From UBA2266 sp964406945 (GTDB taxonomy: Bacteria; Planctomycetota; Phycisphaerae; Sedimentisphaerales; Anaerobacaceae), in the NCBI GenBank assembly GCA_964406945.1, contig CAYOTO010000003.1:84308-148307 (forward strand): a stretch of 64,000 nucleotides of DNA, written 5' to 3'. The notes below the pieces were generated by a model that was not told the DNA's origin, made no database searches, and worked only from the letters and a program-made list of their open reading frames with translations. The translations under genes were made by a program, and so were the position numbers. Positions 39,403 through 48,457 of the stretch are shown piece by piece. Within the stretch, counting starts at the first letter, position 1, and each line of letters opens with the position of its first letter.

Positions 39403-40635
39403 TCAAGCACTCAACCCGAACGATGATGCGTCTTCGAGCTGCTTGCGGACGAAATCGAGGAACTGAGCCGCGTAGGCCCCGTTTGCCACCTTGTGGTCCA
39501 CCGACAGCGTCATACTCATCATCTTGCGGACCATGATGTTCCCGTTGTCCGGCACGCAGGTATCGCTTATCTGTCCGATACCGAGGATGCTGCACTGGCC
39601 CGGAACGACGATCGGCGTAAAGGCCTCGATTCCGAACGCGCCCAGATTGCTGACTGTAATGCATCCGCCTTCCAGGTCTTCCAGCGAAAGCTTGTCGGCG
39701 CGGGCACGCTCGATCACGGCCTGGCTGGCTTTCGAAATCGCCACCACGTCCTTGTTCTGGGCATCCTTAATCAGCGGAGCAACCAGGCCATCCTCGACCG
39801 CGATTGCCAGTCCTACGTGAACCGAATCGGCCAGATCGATCTTGTCGCCGTTCAACTGTCCGGCCATGACCGGGAACTTCTCAATGCCCGCCGCGACAGC
39901 CCGAATTATGAAATCATTGTAGCTTACTTTAACGTCGCCCTTGGCATTAACCTTGGTGCGAAGTTCCACCAGTTCCGTCATATCCACGCGAACGTTAAGA
40001 TAGAAGCAGGGTATTTCGAGCTTGGACTTCAGCATCCTTTCAGCCGTCAGCTTGCCGAGCCTGTTGACTGCAATTGTCGAACCGAGAGCCGCTTCGCCGG
40101 CTGCCTCTGAAGAGGCCGGCGCAGCCGCACCACCCGCGGCTTTCTGCACGTCGTCCTCGGTAATGCGTCCGGCGGGCCCGGTTCCGGTAACGGTCGAGAT
40201 ATCTACGCCCAAATCCTTGGCCAGCTTCTTGGCTCTGGGAGAAGCCTTTACTTTGCCGGCCGGTTTTGCAGGCTCGGCGGCAGGCGCCGGCGTCGGAGTT
40301 CCCGTCGCAGATTCGGCCGGTGCTGTCTCGGCCGGAGCCGGTGCTGCCGCACCGCCGCCCTTGAGGCCGTCGACAAAGCTCTGCGGAACCTCCTCGTCCT
40401 TGTCGCCGAGGACCATCACGGCGTCGCCTACCGGAATCGTCTCATCGACCTCGACGAGAATGTGCTTAACAAAACCTTCGGCCGGAGATTCCATCTCTAA
40501 CGTGGCCTTGTCCGTCTCGATTTCGAAGATTACGTCGCCTTTGCTTACCTGATCGCCGACCTTCACCGTACAATCGACAATCGTACCCTCTTCCATCGTC
40601 TGACCAAGCTGGGGTAATCTTACTTCTTTCGCCAT
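39403..40635 (-). CDS. Dihydrolipoamide acyltransferase (E2) of pyruvate dehydrogenase
   Basis: The protein is 410 aa with one lipoyl domain (about 1-80, lysine in FEIETDKATLEM), an Ala/Pro/Glu-rich linker, an E1/E3-binding domain (about 131-170, SPRAKKLAKDLGVDISTVTGTG) and the catalytic acyltransferase domain (about 195-410). The active-site motif reads DHKVANGA: His381 is kept, but the Asp usual in H-x3-D-G is Asn385 (codon AAC at 39481-39483). It transfers the acetyl group from E1 to CoA. It lies 78 bp after the fused E1 gene and 43 bp before fucI, probably in one transcript. No E3 gene is nearby. Confidence 0.9.
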   Translation of the reverse strand: MAKEVRLPQLGQTMEEGTIVDCTVKVGDQVSKGDVIFEIETDKATLEMESPAEGFVKHILVEVDETIPVGDAVMVLGDKDEEVPQSFVDGLKGGGAAAPAPAETAPAESATGTPTPAPAAEPAKPAGKVKASPRAKKLAKDLGVDISTVTGTGPAGRITEDDVQKAAGGAAAPASSEAAGEAALGSTIAVNRLGKLTAERMLKSKLEIPCFYLNVRVDMTELVELRTKVNAKGDVKVSYNDFIIRAVAAGIEKFPVMAGQLNGDKIDLADSVHVGLAIAVEDGLVAPLIKDAQNKDVVAISKASQAVIERARADKLSLEDLEGGCITVSNLGAFGIEAFTPIVVPGQCSILGIGQISDTCVPDNGNIMVRKMMSMTLSVDHKVANGAYAAQFLDFVRKQLEDASSFGLSA

Positions 40636-40713
40636 CTCACTGAATCCTTCTTATAAACAGGTTTAAAGATACCGCGGGACTGAATGATCCTGTCCCACAA
40701 TGAATTTCTTACT

Positions 40714-42951
40714 CTAGACCATCGACTTTACGGCTGCTATAACCTTGTCGACGCTTGGGATGCTCGCCAACTCCAGCGGCTCGCTCATGGGCGGCGGGGC
40801 GTCCACGGCCGCCAGGTTCACGGGAGCCGCGTCAAGGTAGTCGAACCCGCGAGAGCCGTCTTCGAACTCATACTGCATGTACTGACCGGCGATTTCGCGT
40901 CCTACGCCGCACCAGCCGAACCCTTCGCTTACGGTCACGAGTCTGCCGGTCTTCTGCACCGATTTGGCAACAGCGTCGATATCCATTGGCTTGAGCGTGC
41001 GAAGATCAATAACTTCGACGTTAATCCCCTCGGTGGCCAGTTTCTTAGCAGCTTCCAGGCACCACATGGTCATACGGCTGTATGTAACGATAGTCGCATC
41101 CGTGCCTTCACGCTTGATGTCGGCAGCCCCGAGCGGAATGATGTATTCGTCTTCCGGCACCGGGCCCAACTGTCCGTAAGTGGCCTTGTGCTCGATAAAT
41201 ACGACCGGGTTGTCGCTGCGAATTGCGGCCTTGAGCAGGCCCTTGGCATCGTACGGAGTCGACGGCATGACGACGTATAGGCCCGGAGTGTGCATCAACC
41301 AGGCTTCCAGCGATTCGGAGTGATGGGCCGCGATGCACCTGCCGACCCCGCCTTCGGCACGCAGAACCATCGGAACTTTGGCCTTGCCGCCGAACATGTA
41401 GCGGTTGTAGGCTCCGACGTGCACCAATTGATCCATCGCAATCGTAACGAAGTCGATGTACATAAGCTCGGCGATTGGCCTCATACCGCGAAGAGCCGCC
41501 CCGACGGCTGCTCCGGCTATTGCGGCTTCGGAAATGGCCGTATCGACCACGCGATCCGTGCCGTACTTCAGTGAAAGACCGCGGGTTGCCTGGTATGCTC
41601 CGCCGTACAGCCCCACGTCCTCGCCCATGATGAACACCTGCTCATCGCGCGCGAGTTCCTCGTCCTGAGCCGCGGCTACAGCCTGACCGATGGTCATTAC
41701 ATCCATCCCGAACTCGCCCTTAACTTTGCCGCGAGCTTCTTCGGTCTTTTCCTTTTTGGTACGGGCCGTGGACGCCGCCAATGCACTTTCGAATACTTCG
41801 GTGGCCTCCATTACCTTTGTGCTGGTCTCGGCGTCGGCTTCTACAACGTCGGCCGGGTAAGTCTCATCGACGTATACGTCCTTGAGCACGTCCGCCGGAT
41901 CCGGCCAGGGGCTGTCCAGGCCGAACTGAGTGGCTGCCTCGATGGTCTCGTTGGCCTTGTCTTTGATTGCATCCAGTTCGTCTTCCTTGCAGAGTCCTTC
42001 GCTCGTGAGTTTCTCCCGCAGGACGGTAATCGGATCCCGGGCATGCCATGCCTTTTCTTCCTGTTTGGTTCGGTAAGCCCGCGGATCACTTCGGCTGTGG
42101 CCGTACCAGCGATACGTCTTGGCCTCGAGCATGGTCATCAGGTTCTCTTTGCGTGCACGCTCGATGGCTTCGCGGACAGCCAGGAACATCGCAACAGCGT
42201 CCTGACCGTCGACGATCATCGCAGGCACATTGTAAGCTGCCGCCCGCTCGGCAATATCGGTTATGTTGCTGGCAGAAACGGTCCCGTCAACCTCGCTGCC
42301 GGAAAACGGAACGCTCATACCGTAAAGATTGTTTTCGATAACAGCCACCAGCGGCACCTTGAGAGTCGAGGCCATATTCATCGACTCGTGAAACGTGCCG
42401 GTATTGGTCGAGCCGTCGCCGAAGAACGACAGCACCGCCTTGCCCGTTTTTCTGTACTTTTCCGCCATTGCGGCCCCGACTGCCGGTGGTTGATTGCCGC
42501 CGACAATACCGGTGGAGCCGAGATTATGGTTCTTTTCCACTTCGGCTATGTGCATCGAACCGCCGCGGCCCTTGCAGTAACCGGTCTCCCGTCCCATCAA
42601 CTCCGCCATCATCTGATTCCAGTGATTCTGCCTGTCTTTCTCGCTGTCGGCGTACTTGTTGCCGATAGCGCCGCAATGACCGTGGCCCCGGTGGGTCGAA
42701 CCGATCACGTCGCCCCGCTCGATGGCCGCAATAGCTCCCACCGCCACAGCCTCTTCGCCGGCGTACAGGTGCGAGGCGCCTTTAATTATGTTCTGACCGA
42801 GCAGATCGAAAACCTTCTCCTCGAAGAACCGAATCTCGTATATGGTTCGCAGCCAGTCCTTGGCGTCGTCCAGGCTGATAATTCCTTTGTCGATAAGCTC
42901 GGATACTTTCGGTGCCGCTTTTTTGCGCTTATCATCGATAACAAAATCCAT
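40714..42951 (-). CDS. Pyruvate dehydrogenase E1, alpha and beta chains fused
   Basis: The protein is 745 aa. The start at 42951 follows GAGGAG; upstream in-frame residues are unconserved. Residues about 20-370 are the alpha chain (FFEEKVFDLL, GSTHRGHGHC, the thiamine-pyrophosphate motif GDGSTNTGTFHES...ENN, RYRW-like YRWYGHSRSD). Residues about 415-745 are the beta chain (GEDVGLYGGAYQATRG, AISEAAIAGAAVGAALRG, MYIDFVTIAMDQLVH, AEGGVGRCIAAHHSES). It decarboxylates pyruvate and loads acetyl on the E2 lipoyl group. Branched-chain or acetoin dehydrogenase E1 are alternatives. A promoter about 100 bp upstream suggests it heads a three-gene unit ending with fucI. Confidence 0.9.
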   Translation of the reverse strand: MDFVIDDKRKKAAPKVSELIDKGIISLDDAKDWLRTIYEIRFFEEKVFDLLGQNIIKGASHLYAGEEAVAVGAIAAIERGDVIGSTHRGHGHCGAIGNKYADSEKDRQNHWNQMMAELMGRETGYCKGRGGSMHIAEVEKNHNLGSTGIVGGNQPPAVGAAMAEKYRKTGKAVLSFFGDGSTNTGTFHESMNMASTLKVPLVAVIENNLYGMSVPFSGSEVDGTVSASNITDIAERAAAYNVPAMIVDGQDAVAMFLAVREAIERARKENLMTMLEAKTYRWYGHSRSDPRAYRTKQEEKAWHARDPITVLREKLTSEGLCKEDELDAIKDKANETIEAATQFGLDSPWPDPADVLKDVYVDETYPADVVEADAETSTKVMEATEVFESALAASTARTKKEKTEEARGKVKGEFGMDVMTIGQAVAAAQDEELARDEQVFIMGEDVGLYGGAYQATRGLSLKYGTDRVVDTAISEAAIAGAAVGAALRGMRPIAELMYIDFVTIAMDQLVHVGAYNRYMFGGKAKVPMVLRAEGGVGRCIAAHHSESLEAWLMHTPGLYVVMPSTPYDAKGLLKAAIRSDNPVVFIEHKATYGQLGPVPEDEYIIPLGAADIKREGTDATIVTYSRMTMWCLEAAKKLATEGINVEVIDLRTLKPMDIDAVAKSVQKTGRLVTVSEGFGWCGVGREIAGQYMQYEFEDGSRGFDYLDAAPVNLAAVDAPPPMSEPLELASIPSVDKVIAAVKSMV

Positions 42952-43053
42952 ACTGCAAATCTCCTCAAAAAACTGCTCTTGAAATGCCCGGCGCCCCGGT
43001 ATGTAGTAGTGCCTGTGGCATCGCCCGCCACGACGATACACATAGAACCCGAC

Positions 43054-43082
43054 AGAATACACGCTGAACGCCCGAAAATCAA
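43054..43082 (-). promoter_or_regulatory. Predicted promoter of the PDH-fucI unit
   Basis: On the minus strand TTGATT (43082-43077), a 17-bp spacer and TATTCT (43059-43054) lie about 100 bp before the E1 start. With the terminator at 43175-43208 it separates this unit from the rhamnose genes. The rest of the 42952-43174 interval shows nothing else I recognise. Confidence 0.45.
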
Positions 43083-43174
43083 CCTTAAACCCGAAAAACG
43101 GCCTAAAACGCGGTTTCCGGGCCTTCTGGCGTGAAAATCCCCTGAAGCAATCAGGATTTGCCTGTGCCGGCGCA

Positions 43175-43208
43175 TAAGAAAAGCGAACTGTTTAACAACA
43201 GTCCGCTT
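43175..43208 (-). terminator. Intrinsic terminator of the rhamnose gene cluster
   Basis: On the minus strand AAGCGGACTGTT and AACAGTTCGCTT (one G-U pair) form a 12-bp stem with a 4-nt loop, followed by TTTCTTA. It begins 38 bp after the aldolase/dehydrogenase stop. Confidence 0.82.
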
Positions 43209-43245
43209 CTAAGTATGCGTTTCAATACTGTAAAAGCTGTTCGAT

Positions 43246-45210
43246 TCAGCGCACCATTACCTGTCCGCCGTCGACCACGAGCGTCTGGCCTGTAATCATG
43301 CGGGCCTTGTCCGAGCACAAAAACACGACCGAATCGGCTATATCCTGGCCCTTGATTTCGGCGTTTATTGACTGTTTGCTGGTGTAATAAGGGATAACCT
43401 CTTCTGGCTTGATGCCGTATTTAGCCGCACAAACCTCTATATACTGCTCGTTCCATATCTTCGAGCCTTCGAAGACATTGCCCGGAGCCACGCAGTTAAC
43501 CCGTATCCCGTCGGCGCCCAGTTCCATCGACCAGCCCCTTGCCATGTGAAGCTGGCCAGCCTTGCTGGTGTTGTAAGCGGTGTTGTTCATGCTGGCGCTA
43601 AGGCCCGATTTGCTGCTTACATTCACGATGCTGCCGCCCATCGACTGCGTTTTCATCAGTCTGGCCGCCTCGCGGGCCATAAGGAAATAACCGGTCAGAT
43701 TGACGTCCAGCGCGAATTTCCATTTGTCCAGCGGCATGTCCACCAGGGCTGCCGGGGGAGCAACTCCGGCGGCGTTGACGACTATATCGACTCCGCCCCA
43801 CGCATCCAGAACGCTTGCGAAACCGTTGATAACGCTCTTTTCGCTGGTTACATTGCACTCGACTACCAGCGTATCAGCCCGGCCCAGCTCCGCGGAAATC
43901 GCCTCGGCGGCTTCTTTCGCGGCCGCCGTATCCACATCGGCCAGTGCGACCATCGCACCCTCCCGGGCCATGCCGGCTGCGATGCTGCGCCCGATGCCGC
44001 TGCCTGCGCCTGTAACGACTGCAATGCGGTTCTTGACCTGCCCGGCACCGGCGCCGGTGGCCATTTGCTTGCGAAACGCCTCGGATTCCCAGTTGTCGAT
44101 AAATTCCTGTTCGCGTTTCGTGAGTGCGAGCACGCCGCTCATCGCAGCCGCCTGCATTCTTATATATAGGGAACCTGGTGCAATCTCGGAAATGACCGGG
44201 ATGGTCTTCGTGTCTGCGGCGATAAACAGCCCCAGCCCCTTAACAACGAATGCGGCCGCCGGCTTCTGGCCCCTCTTTACTCGCGCGGTCAATTTCTTGG
44301 CTATGGCCCCGGAATCGCACTTGTCGACCCACAACGGCGAGCCGTTTGCGTAGACAAGCTCATCCGGATTCAGAGCGGGCGTGGAAACCAGCTTTGCTGA
44401 GTCTTTGCGGGCCATGAAAGCACGCACCGATTTGTCCGCTCCGAAGTAGGCTACAGGTACGTGCGTTCGGGTGGCTTCGAAAACCGCCTTGCGAATCGCC
44501 AGCTTCGCGGTTCTGACCTCAGCAATGGGTGCGGCCTTCTTCTTGGGAGCCTTCAGATCCGTAAGCCCGCGTTTGCACAGCCTGATTACTTTGTGCACCA
44601 GTTTGAGGGCCTCATCGGCTGTACCGGCGGTCACGAACAGCCCGTGTTTTGCCAGCAGCATAACGGAGGGCTTCTGGCCGTACTGCTTTTCATAGCCGGC
44701 TACCAGTTCGCAAACCTTCTTGGCCAGCATGAAGCCTGGATCGGTATAGGGTATCCACAGCGGTGGCAGCTTTTCATTTGCGAAGAGCTTCTCGATGGCC
44801 GCTTTGCCGTCTTTGGCGTTGACGTAAGATGCGATTACCAGCGGATGCAGATGAATCACGCATCTGTCCAGATATCCGTGAAGATGCGACTCCACGCTGG
44901 GCCGGGCTCCACTGGTCACATTATCGTCGCAGGCCAGGAGCAGGCGGTTGACCACCTCCGGTTCCCGGATGTTCGGCGGCATTTTGGCCAGAGAACCGTC
45001 TTTTATGATCTCCAGAACAGGTTCCAGATGCAGTTTACGCCAGCCCTGCGACTGATCCATGTCCTTCAAGGCCGTACCGCTGGCCTTTATGTACATCATT
45101 TTGCCGTCGGGCGTCTTGACGGAAGTATTTCCGCCGCCGCCCTGTACCAGCGTTGTGTCTTTGCCGGTTTCGTTGGAGATTCTGATTAAATCAGCCAGTG
45201 ATTTATCCAT
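43246..45210 (-). CDS. Bifunctional rhamnulose-1-phosphate aldolase/lactaldehyde dehydrogenase
   Basis: The protein is 654 aa. The N-terminal class II aldolase domain has LVQGGGGNTSVK and the zinc histidines in ESHLHGYLDRCVIHLHPLV. The C-terminal 260 residues are a short-chain dehydrogenase with VVTGAGSGIGRSIA, NAAGV, the catalytic YNTSK and DGGQ near the end. This fusion (RhaE/RhaEW type) splits L-rhamnulose 1-phosphate to DHAP and L-lactaldehyde and oxidises the aldehyde to lactate, as known for Bacillus and some other phyla. It is the last gene before the terminator at 43175-43208. L-fuculose 1-phosphate could be an additional substrate, given fucI nearby. Confidence 0.9.
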   Translation of the reverse strand: MDKSLADLIRISNETGKDTTLVQGGGGNTSVKTPDGKMMYIKASGTALKDMDQSQGWRKLHLEPVLEIIKDGSLAKMPPNIREPEVVNRLLLACDDNVTSGARPSVESHLHGYLDRCVIHLHPLVIASYVNAKDGKAAIEKLFANEKLPPLWIPYTDPGFMLAKKVCELVAGYEKQYGQKPSVMLLAKHGLFVTAGTADEALKLVHKVIRLCKRGLTDLKAPKKKAAPIAEVRTAKLAIRKAVFEATRTHVPVAYFGADKSVRAFMARKDSAKLVSTPALNPDELVYANGSPLWVDKCDSGAIAKKLTARVKRGQKPAAAFVVKGLGLFIAADTKTIPVISEIAPGSLYIRMQAAAMSGVLALTKREQEFIDNWESEAFRKQMATGAGAGQVKNRIAVVTGAGSGIGRSIAAGMAREGAMVALADVDTAAAKEAAEAISAELGRADTLVVECNVTSEKSVINGFASVLDAWGGVDIVVNAAGVAPPAALVDMPLDKWKFALDVNLTGYFLMAREAARLMKTQSMGGSIVNVSSKSGLSASMNNTAYNTSKAGQLHMARGWSMELGADGIRVNCVAPGNVFEGSKIWNEQYIEVCAAKYGIKPEEVIPYYTSKQSINAEIKGQDIADSVVFLCSDKARMITGQTLVVDGGQVMVR

Positions 45211-45308
45211 GCTGTGAAATAACCTTTCTAAACCGTGTCAGCTTATATTATTCAAAATTGGGGTTTGATTCGACTTATGTTCTACGGCAACCGTCCTTTC
45301 ATCCCTGA

Positions 45309-47054
45309 TTACTCTTTGGCTTTGTTGCGCCTGACCATCCAGATTGTGCCGGCGATGAAGTAAATCACGCTGGGAACGATCAGCAGTCTTTTGAAAGAGG
45401 CGACCTGGTCGTCATAATCGGCGCCGGAGCCGAAGAATATCCATAGCGGCCATATAAGACATACCGCCAGGCATAACACAGCAATTACCGCCGAAGCCCA
45501 CATCAGAACGTCCGCCGGCTTTTTTGGGGGTGGGAAATTGTATTCTTCTGCGGCGCTGCGAAATTCTTGTTCGTTGCCCTTGTTTTCCGATTCGGCTTCG
45601 GCTTCCTGAGGCAATTTCTCCCGCGCTCCGGCTACGGATGCGAAAGCGATGTACAGAACCGCCGTCAGCAGCCATATCGGAACGAACAGGAAGAACAGGT
45701 GAAGTATGTCGAATTTGACGGCCAGCAGGGCCGCGGCTATGGCTATCGCCCAACTGGCCAGAGCCGGCCAACTGAATGCCAGCTTCTTTTTCGATGCCCA
45801 GAACTGGGTAAAGCCGATTTTGGGGAATATCCAGTGCTCGACAAAGACAATAGCCCCGACCGGCATAAGAAGCAGGCCATACCAGCCCACGAAATCGAGA
45901 AGCTTCGTAAACACGAAGGGCGAACAGGCGATCACCGTTGTAACAGCTCCGGCAACCAGCGTTACGAGCCATCTGGGCCATCCCGGCGTTACGGCCTGGA
46001 AGGCAAGGCCCGCACGATAAAGGGTCGGGTTGGACGTTGTCCAGCCGGCGATGATTACAGCCACTATTCCGGCCGCCCCAAGAGCCTGAGAAGCCACCGC
46101 CCCGGCATCGAGCTGATCCATCGTGGTCTGGAACAGCACCGCTGTAGTTGCCCCCATTATTCCTGCACAAATCCACGCCAGGTAGTGACCCAGAAACATT
46201 CCGAACGCCGAGTAAAGCCCGTACGACGCCCGCTTGGCATAGCGCAGAAGCGCCATATCGGACAATCCCCCGTGCATGGCCAGATTACATATCCACGCGA
46301 AGGCCGCAACGTGCCAGAAACCGATCGGTGACTGACCCTCCGGGGCCTGGCCGGTCCATATCGACTGATTCGCCAGTTCCCAGAATTGAGCCAGACTGCC
46401 CATCTGACCGCCGAGTTCTTCCTTCGACAACGCCGGAAGCATGGCGAAAGCGCCGGCGATAAACATCAGAAACAGCCACGGCGAGCACACCTCGGCAAAC
46501 TGGGCCAGCTTTTTGAAGCCCAGTATCGCAAGGGTAACCACCACCGCTCCTACGCAGAGAACCACAATAACGAAGCGTATGTCGGTCGGAAACCACCCGG
46601 TTTGCTCGGGAATGCCGAACGGTACCCGTACCGCCGAGGCCGATACCGTAATCATGCATCCAGCCAGTATGCAAAACAGCATGGCGTTGAGCACATTGTA
46701 GATCGTGGTCGTAACGGGTCCTGCAATTTTGCGAAGGTACCAGTAAAGCGTAAGCCTGGTCTGGACCGCTATCGGGGCACAGACGAACGTCCAGGTGAGC
46801 ACCGCCAGCAGGTTGCCCAGCAACAGCCCCAGGAAGATGTCTTTGGCGGTAGCGCCCCATGCTACGAACAGTGCTCCGATGACGAATTCGGTGCCCGCCA
46901 CGTGCTCACCCGCGAACACCCCCGCGAAATGCTTGCCGGACTGTAGTTTATCTTCGGAAACAGGCTCCCGCTCGAACTCATAGAGCTTATCCATGCTTTT
47001 GATTGCACTGCCGGCGACGTCGTCGGCTGTCGGCTTGCCTTCTGCTAAACCCAT
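45309..47054 (-). CDS. NCS1-like cation symporter family permease, candidate deoxyhexose transporter
   Basis: The protein is 581 aa with GGAGG before the start and about twelve membrane helices, plus a hydrophilic Glu-rich loop before the last pair (EAEAESENKGNEQEF). The sequence has purine-cytosine-permease-like (NCS1) features: GEHVAGTEFVIGALFVAWG, GLLLGNLLAVLTW, ILGFKKLAQFAEVCSPWLF, HGGLSDMALLRYAKRA, FVGWYGLLLMPVGAIVF. Classical NCS1 members carry nucleobases, hydantoin or vitamins. Its place between rhaA and the aldolase gene, with no other transporter in the cluster, suggests L-rhamnose or a related sugar as substrate; that is inference. Confidence 0.75.
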   Translation of the reverse strand: MGLAEGKPTADDVAGSAIKSMDKLYEFEREPVSEDKLQSGKHFAGVFAGEHVAGTEFVIGALFVAWGATAKDIFLGLLLGNLLAVLTWTFVCAPIAVQTRLTLYWYLRKIAGPVTTTIYNVLNAMLFCILAGCMITVSASAVRVPFGIPEQTGWFPTDIRFVIVVLCVGAVVVTLAILGFKKLAQFAEVCSPWLFLMFIAGAFAMLPALSKEELGGQMGSLAQFWELANQSIWTGQAPEGQSPIGFWHVAAFAWICNLAMHGGLSDMALLRYAKRASYGLYSAFGMFLGHYLAWICAGIMGATTAVLFQTTMDQLDAGAVASQALGAAGIVAVIIAGWTTSNPTLYRAGLAFQAVTPGWPRWLVTLVAGAVTTVIACSPFVFTKLLDFVGWYGLLLMPVGAIVFVEHWIFPKIGFTQFWASKKKLAFSWPALASWAIAIAAALLAVKFDILHLFFLFVPIWLLTAVLYIAFASVAGAREKLPQEAEAESENKGNEQEFRSAAEEYNFPPPKKPADVLMWASAVIAVLCLAVCLIWPLWIFFGSGADYDDQVASFKRLLIVPSVIYFIAGTIWMVRRNKAKE

Positions 47055-47095
47055 TAGAATGCCTCCGGATCAGCTATTAAGTTTATGGTAGTTTC

Positions 47096-48361
47096 TTACT
47101 TACGCTTTGACGTAACCTCGGCCTCGTAAGAACGCACATCTTCCAACCAGGCCTGTCCAACCGGAACTCCCTGTTGCTCGCAGTAATAGTCCCAGACTGC
47201 TCCAAAGGGCATCGTTTTCAATTCCTCCATCAAGGCCAACCGGGTCGTGAAATCGCCTGCAAGCTCCATCGCCTGCAACTTGGCGACCGGCTCGAGCATT
47301 GCTATAAGCAGAGCCTTTACCATGCATCGGGTTCCGATTACCCAGGCGGCGACCCTGTTGATGCTTGCATCAAAAAAGTCGAGTCCGATGTGGACGCGGT
47401 CGAGATAACCTCCCCGCACCAGCTCACTGGCAAGGGCCCGAAGCTCGTCTGACAAAAGAACGACGTGGTCGCTGTCCCATCGAACACCGCGGCTCACATG
47501 CAGAAGCACCTCATCGATAAACGTCAAAACCGCCGAAATCTTGTCCGAAACGATCTCTGTCGGATGATAATGGCCGGTATCCAGCGTCAGAAGTTTGCCG
47601 CTCTGCATTGCATAGCCCATGTAAAACTCGTGCGATCCGACGACGTAGCTCTCAGAACCCAGGCCGAAGAGCTTGCTTTCGACCGAATCCAACAGATACT
47701 TCTCGTCGATCTGCTCGATGAATATCTCATCCAGCGATCGTTTCAGTCGTTCGCGCGGTCCTTTACGGTCGGCGGGTACGTCCTTGTAACCGTCCGGGAT
47801 CCACACATTTGTAACGCATGGCGTGCCGAGAGATTTGCCCATAGCCCGGCCTATCTTGCGGCAGCATATAGCGTGCTCGATCCAGAACTGGCGTATATCG
47901 TCATCGGCATGTGCGAGTGTAAAGCCGCTCTCGGCCTTGGGGTGGCCGAAGAACGTCGGGTTGAAATCCATCCCGATACCTTTTTCGCCGGCCCAGTCGA
48001 TCCATTTCGAAAAATGCTCCGGCTCGAGTTCGTTGCGGTCGACTTCGCCGTCGGTTTCGGCGTACATCGCATGAAGATTCAGCCTCTGTTTGCCCGGTAT
48101 GAGACTCATGGCCTTATCTACGTCCGCCCGCAGTTCGTCCGCCGTGCGGGCCTTGCCCGGATAAGAGCCGGTGGCCATAATGCCTCCGCTGTCGCCCTCG
48201 GGTCCGCCCTCGAAACCACCTACATCATCTCCCTGCCAACAATGCAGGGAAATAGCAACTTCGCCAAGAGCCTCGACGGCCGAATCCGTATCGATTCCAA
48301 TTTCCGCATAGCGGGCTTTGGCGATTTCATAGGCCCGCTCGACCGCATTATTGTTACCCAT
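47096..48361 (-). CDS. rhaA: L-rhamnose isomerase
   Basis: The protein is 421 aa with GGGAG before the ATG. RhaA features run through the protein: AISLHCWQGDDVGGFEG, KQRLNLHAMYAE, FNPTFFGHPKAESGFTLAH, IGRAMGKSLGTPCVTNVWIPDGYKD, VGSHEFYMGYA, LDTGHYHPTE and VRWDSDHVV. The Glu/Asp/His residues in the last motifs hold the metal ions. It converts L-rhamnose to L-rhamnulose, the substrate of RhaB encoded upstream. Confidence 0.96.
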   Translation of the reverse strand: MGNNNAVERAYEIAKARYAEIGIDTDSAVEALGEVAISLHCWQGDDVGGFEGGPEGDSGGIMATGSYPGKARTADELRADVDKAMSLIPGKQRLNLHAMYAETDGEVDRNELEPEHFSKWIDWAGEKGIGMDFNPTFFGHPKAESGFTLAHADDDIRQFWIEHAICCRKIGRAMGKSLGTPCVTNVWIPDGYKDVPADRKGPRERLKRSLDEIFIEQIDEKYLLDSVESKLFGLGSESYVVGSHEFYMGYAMQSGKLLTLDTGHYHPTEIVSDKISAVLTFIDEVLLHVSRGVRWDSDHVVLLSDELRALASELVRGGYLDRVHIGLDFFDASINRVAAWVIGTRCMVKALLIAMLEPVAKLQAMELAGDFTTRLALMEELKTMPFGAVWDYYCEQQGVPVGQAWLEDVRSYEAEVTSKRK

Positions 48362-48457
48362 TTTGAATCACTCCCCACAAATCAACTTTTGTGCTGTCCG
48401 GAACTTGAGAGCTTTTGGGTCAGCTTCTCAAATCAGAGCCTGGTTCTTTGCTTAAAC

